Assembly: GCA_010015675.1 (NCBI GenBank)
Contig: ML977000.1
Location: forward strand, 351,905-415,904
Direction of reading: 5' to 3'
Length of the DNA: 64,000 bases
Origin: Byssothecium circinans
Taxonomy: Eukaryota > Ascomycota > Dothideomycetes > Pleosporales > Massarinaceae
The notes beneath the pieces were generated by a model. It ran no database searches and was not told the origin of the DNA. It saw only the letters and a program-made list of their open reading frames with translations. This document shows, piece after piece, positions 44,736-55,392 of the stretch (positions are counted from its first letter, which is position 1; each line of letters opens with the position of its first letter). Made by a program: the position numbers and the translations under genes.

Positions 44736-45953
44736 TCACTCCCCTTGCTCCCCTTCAACACTCTCTTCATCATCACTCCCATCATCCCGGTACAGAAAGT
44801 ACTGCACAAAGACAAAGGCGTCCAAGACCAGCGTCCCAAAGCTCCCCAACAACCAACTAAGATTCACAAGGATGTACCGAGCGTACACTCTGCCCTTTTC
44901 TCCCTGCTCACACCTGCCCGGCACCCTACAAATAGGCTTGTAGGCCACAATACTCAGCACGTAAGTAAGGTTTCCTATACAAGCGAATAGAAAGAAAAGC
45001 ATAGAAATGCCATCTGTGGATTTGCGACGGTAGTTTAGAAGGAGCTGTGGTATGCGGGAGCCGAGGTAGAGTGCTGCGCAAATGTAGCCGAAGATCTGCC
45101 CCCAGAGGTTGAATCGGAGCGGTTCGGGTTCGGCATTGGATGGGGGTTCTGCGGTGTCTTTGGAGCGAGTGGTGCTAAGCCACCAGCCGAAGACACCAGC
45201 AGCGCAAACCAAGATGATGGTTCCGAGATTAAAGAGAATACTTTGGAGTGCCGATTGAGGGCGTTTCTGACGTGAGGGTTGTTTGTTACGATTCGCGGTT
45301 TCGGAATCGTCGAGCAGAGGTGTTGCGGGTGAGAGATGAGTGCCGTCGATGGAGAGGAAGCGTTCGCGGAAGGAATGTTGCGAGGACGAACGTCGTCTAT
45401 CGATATCTGATATCCTAGGAGCAGTATTATAGTTATTCTCATTCCGAGGTGACTGGTATCCATTCCCGTTGGCATCGGGAAGGAGTGGTGTGTCTTCTGA
45501 CAAGGAACTGTCTGATTCGGATGTCTCGCCCGAAGTCGTGACCTCGTCCCTGAAAGTGAATCCTTTATACCAAAAGCACTGAAGCAATAGTACGATATCC
45601 GCCAGTGTGTAGTACACGGCGAGAATGGTCATGGTCGGCAAAACGCCTTGTAGGACGGCGCCGAAGATGTTGAAGAAATCACCAAGTAGCCATATCGTGA
45701 TAAATACCACCGAAAGGCCATCTGCCGAGCTTCTTTTCCAGTTTTCGATGATTTGGGGCGAGAAGACGACTGTACTTGTTTTAGCTAGCTGTCTTTGCGA
45801 GAATACTGCGGCAGAGACATAGGCTGGCGTAATGAGAGTAAAAGTTAGATTAACAAATGAGAACACACCTATCCAACAAGCAATTGACACTGATCCACAA
45901 ATTTGACTGATCGCATCGATGTCGAGACGCAGACCTTGTGAAGGAGGAAACAT
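44736..45953 (-). CDS. PQ-loop vacuolar amino-acid transporter-like membrane protein
   Basis: A 372-aa seven-TM PQ-loop protein of the Ypq1/PQLC2 (cationic amino acid export from vacuole or lysosome) type. Minus-strand exons are 45953-45869 and 45769-44736. The 99-nt intron falls exactly between CWI and the first PQ motif, giving IVVFSPQIIENWKRSSADGLS (Pro33-Gln34). The second PQ motif is SRIPQLLLNYRRKSTDGIS (Pro269-Gln270). Both are followed by the expected Ser-x-DG(L/I)S. A long cytosolic Ser/Asp/Arg-rich loop (about 120-220) separates the halves and contains EDTPLLPD, a possible dileucine-type vacuolar sorting signal. The intron is a multiple of three without a stop, so the reading frame also runs through it; I treat it as an intron because the uninterrupted family motif returns only when it is removed. 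Confidence 0.88.
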   Translation of the reverse strand: MFPPSQGLRLDIDAISQICGSVSIACWIGVFSFVNLTFTLITPAYVSAAVFSQRQLAKTSTVVFSPQIIENWKRSSADGLSVVFITIWLLGDFFNIFGAVLQGVLPTMTILAVYYTLADIVLLLQCFWYKGFTFRDEVTTSGETSESDSSLSEDTPLLPDANGNGYQSPRNENNYNTAPRISDIDRRRSSSQHSFRERFLSIDGTHLSPATPLLDDSETANRNKQPSRQKRPQSALQSILFNLGTIILVCAAGVFGWWLSTTRSKDTAEPPSNAEPEPLRFNLWGQIFGYICAALYLGSRIPQLLLNYRRKSTDGISMLFFLFACIGNLTYVLSIVAYKPICRVPGRCEQGEKGRVYARYILVNLSWLLGSFGTLVLDAFVFVQYFLYRDDGSDDEESVEGEQGE

Positions 45954-46531
45954 ATTGTTGATGACGTGTGAGCCTTCTGTTGCGCGTCTTCCACCTCTTG
46001 CCCCCTCTTGCCGCTAATGGAGTAACTTAGTCTCCCAATTGAAGTCTTTCCTGATGCTATTTTCGTCCAACACTTGTCAAAGTGGTGGTCTTCTGATGAG
46101 AGTGCTCGAAATGCCGCACAATAAAGCGGAAAGTGAGGGACAAAATACAATTGCGTGTCTGTTCGGCGATGAAAGTCGGACTAAAGAGCACGTAGTAGTG
46201 AATGGAAGGAATCTAAGAGACGTGATGTATGAGATGTGGAGCAAAGAAGTGGTGGTGTGAATCATGGAGGTTGAAATTTTAGATAATGCCAAGATCCGGG
46301 GTTGCAAGGAACACCTAACCTGCAGGTACCGCAGCGCTAGCCTGATACGGAAACTATGTCTTTGACGCTGTGAACATCCAGATGTCGGGAAATCACCTGG
46401 GGTATCACTTTTAACATTGTAACCTTCCATGTATCCATGGGCCATATCATGCAAGTCTATTCTTATAAGTAATGAAGTCCAGCCTTCAGATGCTATCCAT
46501 GCAACACCAAGAACAAACCAAGTTCGAGCAA
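45954..46531. other. Intergenic region between Swa2-like 3' end and PQ-loop 5' end
   Basis: About 580 bp holding the PQ-loop gene promoter on the minus strand. No additional gene is seen. Confidence 0.5.
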
Positions 46532-49464
46532 TCACATCCCGTTGTCTTTCTTGAACTTGTCCCAAGCTTCATTCAATGTCGCAAAGACGGCAGCACTGAT
46601 CATGCGCTGTTCGGTCGTAGCAGCCTGGGAAATCTGTGTTTAAGTCAGCTACTGTAAGCACTCATGTACACATGGCTCGACCTTACCTTGTCTGGATGCA
46701 CCTTCGCTATGGCCTTCATATACACGATCTTAACTTTGTTCGGCATGACTAGATCTCCCATATTGACCTTGTTCCATCCCGCCTCAGGCCATAGCACCTT
46801 ATCCAACGACCCAAGGAGCGCACGTAAATTGTCTGCTTTGGTGCCCCGCCAAGCGACAAGCTTAGCATCGACCTGATCGGATAGTGCGAACTTTTCATCA
46901 TCTGCCTTCTCGGCAGCAATATTGGCTGCCTTCAGCCTCTTAACAGCTTCCGAATCCGCGCCTGAGGAACCCCCCAGATCTGAAAGGGCAGTGGGTTTTG
47001 GTGCGACAGGTTTTCGAGGTGGAGGCCGTTTCGCTGTTGCAGGAGCGGCAATTTGATTGCCACCACCTGAAGCTTTATCGCATCGATTACGGCCCTGTAT
47101 ACTGATTGAACCTCCGACTCCAGCTTCTACTGCTTCTTTCCAAACTTTTCCGGCATCGGACCATTTTTCCATGTGCTCGAGTGCTTCAGCTTTTCGCATG
47201 AGAGCCTTTCCGAAAAACTCCTTCATGTCCTTGTCGCCTTCGGTTCCGCCTAGAGCAATCTTTTCGCCCTCTCCTCTTGACATGCCAATGATTGCGAGTG
47301 CAGCATCTGCATCGGAAACGGCGGCTTTAGGGTCACCCACTTTAATGTTTGTGACTGCTCGATTGCAAAGCACAATGATAGTGATGGGATGTGTTTGTGG
47401 AAGAGGTCCTAATGCAGAAGAGTAGGCTGTATGAGCTGCTGCATAGTCTCCGCGCTTAAAGGCTTCGGAACCTTTTTGTCGGTAAGCAGCAGAAGAGTTG
47501 AGGGCAGAGCTCGATGCTGGAGGTATCTGACGAGGTGGCGCTCTTGGCCTTGATGGTGGGGGGGTCACTGCTGGACTCCTTGCTTTGGGGGCTGGTGTGG
47601 CTTTTAGGAAAGGATTGTTCGATTGTGCCGGTGTTGGTTGCCGTGAGGAGGATGCCGGTGGAGTGGGCTGGTCTGAGGAAAAGAGATCGACTTGCGGCTG
47701 AGGTGTAGTTTTCTTCCTGCGTGCAGGACTAACGTAGGCTTGGCCACTTTGCTCTTCCACCTCCTGACGCGTAAGCTTTGAAGCGGGCCGCTTGTCGAGG
47801 GTTGGTGTTTGCTGTCGTAGGGCAGGCGACTGCGATAACCCGCGATTCGGATGGTCAGATCGTCTTTCATCACGGAATCCGTTCTGTTCTCGTCTTGATA
47901 GCACAGGCAATGGCCCAGGCTCGTGCTGACTGTGCGATGGCCTTGAAGGCTTGGTGGGTCGCCCACCTGCTTCCAACATCATGGCTTCATCTGTAGCTGT
48001 AGGAGATGGGCCCTTCGTACGTGTTCTGCTCGTTTGACTGCGGGTTTCATCTCTTGCACTCTGTGTATCTCTCATCCACTTGGGAACACTCGGATCGCCC
48101 TCCTGCTGAAACTCAGCTACTGTCTTTTGTATCTTCTTTTGACCGGTTTTCCACAGAGTGTTCGCCGACTTCAAGAAAGTACTACCAATCTCGGTTGCAT
48201 ATTGAGAAACATCCTTTTCTTGACTTTGGCCCTCGGGTTTTCGCTGTCCTGACCGACTCCGTCCTTCATCAGCACGCATCCAGGCTGGTGTTGCTCCGCC
48301 TGCGCTCGATTCTCGCCCTCCAGCGCTTGGTCTACTGTTTCCTCGTCGTGGCTGCTCCTCCGGATCAGCTGGACTGCGGTGGGACCTATCCCGGCTTCGA
48401 TCTTCGGTTCTTGACTTTGCTTCCGCATGCGCCTGGTTCAGAAGCCACCCTACTGCCGCTTGTACATTGTATCCGGATTCTGTAGTTGCTAGCGCAATCG
48501 CAGACTTGTCGGCAGGAAATCCCATGTCGACGAGCTCAGACACAGCTTTATCATGGGGAGTCAAGGCGGCAGGAGTTGATCGCTGTTCGACTTCATCGTC
48601 TGACGACACCTCAACTGCCGCTGTCGGTTCTGGACGTCTCTCAAACTCAGAGACTGGTTTTCCAAGGAGTCCAAGAATATCATCGTCGTCAGCTGGAGCA
48701 GCCGAGGGCGGTGGTCTTGCTGTCGGCTTCTGTGCAAGCTGATTGAGTCCAAACATGTCATCGTCGTCGACAAGTGCATTATGAGTCGCTGTGGGAACTG
48801 GAGTGTGTCCTTGAGAGCTACGAGCACTGTACGCGGGGGTGCTGCGACCACTGCCAACAGATGCCGGAGGGAAATGGCTGGATGCATCAACGGGCGCATC
48901 GCGATGGAAAGCCGCAAGGAGATCATCCTCGGCTGGAGGTGACTGTGTAGGTCGCTTGGAAGCTGTGTTCAGCCCGGAAAAGGTTTTATTGATCGTGTGA
49001 GACAGACTTTGACCTCCAGGTGCATTGGATGAAGGGTGCGATATACCAATTGCTGCCGGCTCGGGCGTGTTCTTCCCACTCCCCAGAGTGTCCCAGAACT
49101 TTGCGTCGGTACCGAAATGTGTGTCATATTGCTTATTCCGCTGCGCTTCTTGCCGCGCCTTCTCTTCCTGCAGTTGCTTCTGCCTTTCCTGCAAGGACAG
49201 ATTGCTTGTTGCGGCTTTGGAGCTATTGAGCGATACGAGCCCAGCGAAGCTGTCGTTTGCCGGCGTGGCAGGTTTGGAGGGCGCTTTGAAGGCTCGATTG
49301 CCCGTGGAGAGTGCACCGGCACCGGATTGCTGCGCAGAGAGAGGTGTAGAGCGACCGGAGAGTTGTGGAGTGGGGGTCTGGCGGAGAGCAGGGAAAGCGG
49401 TCGGAGTATTGGAAGGCTGCTGTTTTGCTGGGGCCGACCAGTCAAGGCCTGCGAGATCATCCAT
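46532..49464 (-). CDS. SWA2: Auxilin-like J-protein with UBA and TPR (Swa2/Aux1 type)
   Basis: A 959-aa clathrin-uncoating cofactor that brings Hsp70 to clathrin coats. Minus-strand exons are 49464-46687 and 46633-46532, with a 53-nt intron. The N-terminal third is disordered and rich in Ser/Pro/Gln (MDDLAGLDWSAPAKQQP...), with acidic DDDDIL/DDDMFGL motifs likely to bind clathrin or adaptors. A UBA domain is at about 302-345 (VSELVDMGFPADKSAIALATT). A TPR-like region is at about 659-770 (YRQKGSEAFKRGDYAAAHTAY). The C-terminal auxilin J-domain starts near 862 (NLRALLGSLDKVLWPEAGW) and includes the HPD motif in KVHPDK. The intron falls directly after HPDK, and exon 2 supplies the final helix (ISQAATTEQRMISAAVFATLNEAWDKFKKDNG). 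This domain order matches yeast Swa2. Confidence 0.94.
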
Positions 49465-51262
49465 CTTCTATGTACGCTGGGAGGGAGTGGCGATTGAGAT
49501 TTTGAGTGTGTTCATCTCATGTTTGCGAATTCAAGTGTTGTGAATAGTATCGCAGCTCATCGAGCAACCTGCACGTGAGCACCAGCCACAGCACGTGATA
49601 GGGGTCCAGCGTTGTCACATGCAGTGGGTTTGAAACATTTAACATTTGCACTTATGTACGCGGCGATTTTGCATTCGACATTTAGAATTAGTCAGTAGTG
49701 GTGAGATGCCGTACACAATTGTGCATAATTCGGTTGTCTTGGTAAGGGTAAAAATTCCAATGTTCAATATGAAAGACATCCAGTCCTGGACCACCCAAAC
49801 TCCTCTCTCACTTGCAGCTGCCCATGTCCTTCTCCGGTGACTATTCCTCTCATCGTATATGTATCCGTACGCTTTGACCTCGGAAGCTGGAGAAAATGTT
49901 CTCGAGCTGCAGAGTCAGAACTGCCGCAGCCATACGGCATGTCGCTACTTCAATCGACATGCCCTCGCTTCCCGCAGCCTTCATGCCGACTTCAATCTAT
50001 TCGGAGACCGACCAGATCCCGGTGCTCCTCCAGTACGAAGGCCAACTCCGCCATCGTACCTAGGATGTCCTGTAGACTACTCAGCACGACCTTTCCTGAA
50101 CAGATGGTCCCGCCAGAACACGGCCGTCGGCGAGAGCTTCTGGGAAAGGCCACGCGAAATTTATCACTTGTGGACTCGTGCCGGGTGACATTACTCGGAC
50201 AACTTGCAGGGCGAATTGGTACAACATTTGGAATTCGTTTGACCAATATGGAACGTCGACGGCTTTAGTGAAGGTGCGATGAAGAACTGGATGCGATATC
50301 TAAACCGCACGCACGGTGGGCATGAGTGGATGGGAACGAACGTGTTCATCATGCGAGTTTGTTCCCGCAGTCTGGTGGGTGGCTCGCACCAAGGGGTCCT
50401 GCACGCTCTCGGTTCGCACCATCTCCACTTGACGCGGGTGACGGGCGGCATCATTTGATAGCGGCGCAGAAAAGCTGGAGTGACTCAGGTGAGTCTCAGA
50501 CATCCCTGGATGGCAGATGGCGCGGTGCTGCGAATGACAGTGGAGTGACGATAGGGTAGCACGACGGAGCCTCAGTCATGACTTCGGATGCTCCATGTGC
50601 AACGCTCTTGTCTTGTGCATACACTCGGTCGAGCAAATGGTTGAGCAGAGATCTGCGCTGGCTGGACATGAGACGATGGATCCCTGACGCCTCTCCAACG
50701 GTTTTCATAATGGCGAAGACGGTGTTGCTCTCTTGAGCTGCCACCGTGCCACCGTGGTATTGGGGTAGTATTGGTGGCTCCGAGCGCGGAAGAGTGAGCG
50801 GGATCCGCTACAGCTCGTCCATTATGATTTACCCTTGCCGTCATCTAGGGCAAACTAATGCAGACCAGTACATAGCGGCCAAGCCAGTCTGTCTCTGCAA
50901 CTCCACGGCACGCCAACGTGCCCCTCCGAACTCCTCAACACTCCGTTTAACTTTTGTACCGTGTGTATGCACATGTACTTGCATATACATCACTTGCTCG
51001 CATGCGCACACCCTGACCTGTCCGGGCAATTGGATCAGCACCGAGTCTTTGACCAGGGCATCCTAGCGCGGCACACCCGAACGCTCAGACACGCTCAGAC
51101 ACGCTCAGACATCAGCGTGGTCCGCAACCGATCGCCGTCTCTTTGTTTCTTTGCTCCCCTCCGAGGCCCAGCACCACGACTGCCACCACTTCTGCACCGC
51201 AGCAACAGATTGCAGCGCCCGCCCCTTCCCTCCGTCGCCGCTGCCTACGCCACATTTTCAAG
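49465..51262. other. Divergent intergenic region Swa2-like / Urc4
   Basis: About 1.8 kb. It contains a 10-bp triplicate ACGCTCAGAC at 51081-51110 in the Urc4 leader region and CT-rich sequence up to the ATG. Open frames here have no recognisable content. Confidence 0.4.
51081..51110 (+). repeat. 10-bp tandem repeat (ACGCTCAGAC) x3 upstream of Urc4
   Basis: Three perfect adjacent copies about 150 bp before the Urc4 start codon, within the probable promoter or leader. Whether it is regulatory is unknown. Confidence 0.85.
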
Positions 51263-52904
51263 ATGGGTCTGTTTAGTCGAAAAAGCTCCAAGCCCGTCAT
51301 CTCGCCGGGCGGGAGCATTGTCAGCATGAGCAACTCTTCGTTGAAGTCGCCAGCGCCGTCAACAACGAATGGAAGGTCGCGCATGAGCTTCCCAGAGGTG
51401 CCTCTGCCCCGAGCTCCAGATCCATCATTGGACCCTGTCGCCTATCTCCGCAGCATTTACGCCGTCAGGGAGCGCTCACGGCTGGTCCTCGAAAAAGCGA
51501 AGCAGAACCAACTGAAGCACTTCACCGTCGACATGTCCAAATTCCAGGACACGGCTGCTTATGTCGTGTCCATCATCAAGGCAAGCCCTTTCCACTCCTG
51601 ACTTGAATCCCAAGTTTCAATGTTGAATGCTAACCATGCCCAGCGTGACTATGCGCCTAACTATGCTTCCATCCCCCCTCACGGCAGATGGCAGCACTTC
51701 GACGTCGGCGGCCGCCCGCGAGTGGACCAGCTCATGGCCTCATGGCCATCAACCGTGGATGCTCAAGAGCGAACGCGACGCCTAATTGACCTCTTCCTCG
51801 TCTCGGTTCTTCTCGACGCTGGCGCAGGCACAAAGTGGCAGTACCGCAGTAAAGAATCAGGCAGAATATACCGCCGCAGTGAGGGTCTCGCCGTCGCTAG
51901 TCTGGAGATGTTCAAGGCCGGTCTCTTCAGCAGCGATCCGGACGAGCCCTGCCAGGTGGACAGTGCGGGCTTGAAGAAGCTGGACATGAACGCACTGGCC
52001 CGGGGTCTCCAAGTCACGGACAATAACCCCCTTGATGGCCTGCAAGGACGCGGTGGACTGCTCATGCGCCTCGGCGATGCGCTGCAGAACCAGGAGGTCT
52101 TTGGTCTTGAAGCCCGACCTGGAAACATGCTCGGTAGGTAAATTCTTTATCAACAAGAGCTCATGCTAACACCCACCAGACTACCTTCTCTCCCATCCCT
52201 CTACGCAAGCCTCTTCCGTACCTATCATTCCCCTCCCAACCCTCTGGAATACTCTCATGGACAGTCTCGCCCCCATCTGGCCCTCAACACGCACCCAAAT
52301 CGACGGCATCTCGCTCGGCGATGCATGGCCATGCTCAGTCATGCCATCACATCCTACCCACCCTTGGGAAAACATCGTTCCGTTCCACAAGCTCACGCAA
52401 TGGCTGACTTACTCGCTCATGGTCCCGATGACCAAACTCCTCCACGTACACTTCGCCGGGGCCCATCTTCTAACCGGCCTTCCAGAGTATCGAAACGGCG
52501 GTCTGCTAGTCGACATTGGACTGTTGACGCTAAAGCCCGATGATGCCAAACGAGGTCTAGCCCAATATCAACGGAATGCGCAAGTCAAAGGGCAGCCAAA
52601 CATGGAAGTTGTCCCTCTTTTTACGGCTGACGATGATGTCATTGTAGAATGGCGCGCAGTCACGGTTGGCTTTTTGGACGAATTACTGGCTGAGGTCAAC
52701 TCATTGCTAGGATTGACCGGACTAGCGAAGCTGAACCTCGCGCAAATGCTCGAAGCTGGAACCTGGAAGGTCAGTCAACTGTCACATGCAAAGAGAGAAT
52801 GTCAAACTAACCATTTACAGGGAGGTCGAGAAATCGCAGAAGTCTCCCGACCAAACACCAAGGAGCCACCCATCATGATCCTGTCTGACGGAACTATTTT
52901 CTAA
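51263..52904 (+). CDS. URC4: Uracil catabolism protein 4 (DUF1688)
   Basis: A 493-aa DUF1688 protein, known from fungi as Urc4 (urg3 in fission yeast), needed for the URC route that lets fungi use uracil as nitrogen source; its biochemical step is not settled. Exons are 51263-51580, 51644-52133, 52180-52769 and 52821-52904. The first intron (63 nt) begins with GC (AAG|GCAAGC) and has a clear GCTAAC branch point; the others are GT-AG (46 and 51 nt). Conserved blocks are AYLRSIYAVRERSRLVLEKAK, PHGRWQHFDVGGRPRVDQL, LIDLFLVSVLLDAGAGTKWQY, EGLAVASLEMFKAGLFSSD and PFHKLTQWLTYSLM. The end matches RPNTKEPPIMILSDGTIF. The N-terminal 45 residues are Ser-rich and disordered. No URC1-like GTP cyclohydrolase is linked. 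Confidence 0.93.
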
Positions 52905-54222
52905 GATACCCTTACCTCATCGTTTGATTTCTTGCTTTACCTAGGCCTACTTAATCTTCGAGCATTGCAACCTTGTACTTTGCCACGGATGCTCGCAGCC
53001 GACGTGCTCTACGCGAATTAATACCAACCCTCCTCCCTCGCTTACGCGCAGCCAGCTAGCGGGACGCGCCACGATTCACGGTCGAAGCCATTCAGTCTTA
53101 TTCTCTTCGTTCAATGTTTATACACTTCTTCGTCAAGGTTTCTTCCGTTTATCCGGAACTTTATTGCGCCCAGCATAGCGTCTTCCCATTGGGCGGAAGC
53201 GCTAATGCGGAATCCTTCCTTCTAAGTTTACTGCTTAGTAGCTTACCCACTTGAATTCTCCACTTCGAATGGTGGCATTCGGAACCGAACCTTCTCGGGC
53301 CGAATATTTTGCATATTTCATTCAGCTTTTTTTTTCAGTAGGGAAAGACGGCTCATCTCACCGATCAATGGAGGAAAATCTGAACTACTTTGCAGCGAGA
53401 TGGATGAAGAAACAGGCTTGTAATCACAAGGTGTATTTGCGTAGAAAAAGGAGAATAGGAAAGCGAGCTGTTTGTTGGAAGATGATCAAACATTGCCCTC
53501 CTTCCCGTCTTGATAGCGTGAGATTTCTGAAAACTTGCCGTGCCGCATTTCTGCATTGAGTTGACCCCGCATGGGCAGCAACACGCCGCTTCCCATTTGC
53601 AAGTCTGTGCGCTTTATTGTTGAGGCTCTACAACAACACATGAAGTCCTGAACTTAGATATCCTCAGCATGCTAATTACTGACAGCCCCTGAGACAATCA
53701 TTACGTATTCTGTAGATACACAGTAACACCCGGTAGAAATGGATAAGAGCAGATCAATCCAACTTTATGTCCATAATTCAACAGGCCGTGCTATCAACCG
53801 CTATCGTAGGGTGGAGAAATTGAGATGCTCAGGGGCCACGGCTACACTAACGGAAGCGGAAGGCATTCCGCAACCTCCCAAGTGGGGGGTGAAATGTTCT
53901 GTTTGCCAAGACAAAGAGAAGCTAGTGGTACTTTCCGGGGCGGCTCAATGTCACTTACCTGATTCGCTTTTGAGGGTAAGACAGTCCAGGTCCAGATCGA
54001 CTATTGACACGGTACGAGCTATACAGTAGGAAGCGACTGGATTGAGCATGTGCTGACGTAAAGAGCTTGGAAACAGACATACAGACCCGAAGATTGTCAG
54101 ACGGCGAGACAGACGAATATTCTCAAGAAGCACCCGCACACTCCACCATCTCGACCGCAACCTCGAGCTCCTCGTCCTCCCCGCCGTCCACCCCTCCTGT
54201 CGTCTCGCTCTCCGTCTCCACA
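52905..54222. other. Intergenic region between Urc4 and Gtr1
   Basis: About 1.3 kb, AT-richer in 53200-53760. The last 156 bp (54067-54222) are in frame with Gtr1 and Ser/Thr-rich when translated, but have no ATG. No other gene is supported. Confidence 0.4.
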
Positions 54223-55392
54223 ATGAACACCACTAAGCGCCAAAAGCAGCGCAAAGTCCTGCTCATGGGCAAGTCCGGCGCAGGCAAATCCTCGATGCGC
54301 AGCATAGTCTTTAGCAACTACGTCGCAAAAGATGTGCGACGACTCGGCGCCACCATCGACGTCGAGCACTCCAACATCAAATTCATGGGCAATCTGATGC
54401 TCAACCTGTGGGACTGCGGGGGCCAGGACGGCTTCGTCGAGAACTATCTCACACACCAACGGACACACGTCTTCAGCTCCGTCGCCGTGCTAATCTTCGT
54501 CTTCGACATTGAGAGCCGAGAATTCGCTGCAGATGTCGTTAGCTACGGCGCCATTGTCCGGGCGTTGGCAGAAAACAGTTCTGGCGCCAAGGTCTTCGTC
54601 CTAGTCCACAAGATGGATCTCGTGCAATCGAGGTTACGACAGCAACTCTTCGAGGAGCGCGCGGAATACATCAAACAGGCATCGGAAACCTTCAAGGACA
54701 CTGTCGAGTTCTTTCCGACCAGTATATGGGACCAGAGTCTATACAAGGCGTGGACGCAGATAATATACTATCTGATACCGAATGCGCGGGGCATTGAGGG
54801 GTTGCTGAGAGAGCTGGCCGAGGTGGTGGATGCGAGGGAGTTGATATTGTATGAGCGGACAACTTGCTTGATGGTGACACATGTTACGAGGGGTGAGGAG
54901 ACGGGGAATCCGTTTACCGATCGGTTCGAGAGGATCAGCAGTATTCTGAAGACGCACAAGCAGAGCATGGCGTACGTATTTCCCCTCCTTCCTCCTTCCT
55001 CCTTCTCCCTTCCCTGTTCGCCTTTTCCCAGTCGGATATATACTAATAGGTAGCAAAGCAAACACACAGGCATCCCAGCCGGCTCGTCGAATTTCGCCGA
55101 AATGCAAATCAAAACCGGTCGCTTCATGTTCTTCATCACCCGCCTCACGGAGAACACAAACCTCGCTGCTTCGATCCCGGCCTCCGAACAGGTCTTCAAT
55201 GCCGCTCGCGTGAACATCATGCTCGTCCGTCCCCGATTCGCCGAGCTGGATATTGCGAGTAAACCGCGTCCGGCGGTGCAGCAGGCGTTTGCGCATAGCG
55301 CGGAGAGTGGCAGCTCGTTGCACGGAGCGCAGGTGGACAATGGGGAGGAAGGAAGGGGCAAGGGAAAAGAGAGGGAGAGGGATAGTTTTTGA
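54223..55392 (+). CDS. GTR1: Rag family GTPase Gtr1 (RagA/B)
   Basis: A 360-aa Ras-related GTPase of the vacuolar EGO/Rag complex, which pairs with Gtr2 to activate TORC1 when amino acids are present. Exons are 54223-54971 and 55059-55392. The 87-nt intron (GTACGT, TACTAAT branch point, CAAAG acceptor) joins KQSMA to KHTGIPAGSSNF; other acceptors break the frame or the family spacing. G motifs: P-loop GKSGAGKS (16-23), switch-I Thr44 in GATIDVEHS, DCGGQD (64-69), and HKMD (129-132), the Gtr1/RagA version of NKxD. The C-terminal roadblock-like domain is visible in RFMFFITRLTENTNLA. The last about 40 residues are a fungal tail rich in Ser, Glu and Arg. The ATG at 54223 starts MNTTKRQKQRKVLLMG and fits known starts. 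Confidence 0.96.
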
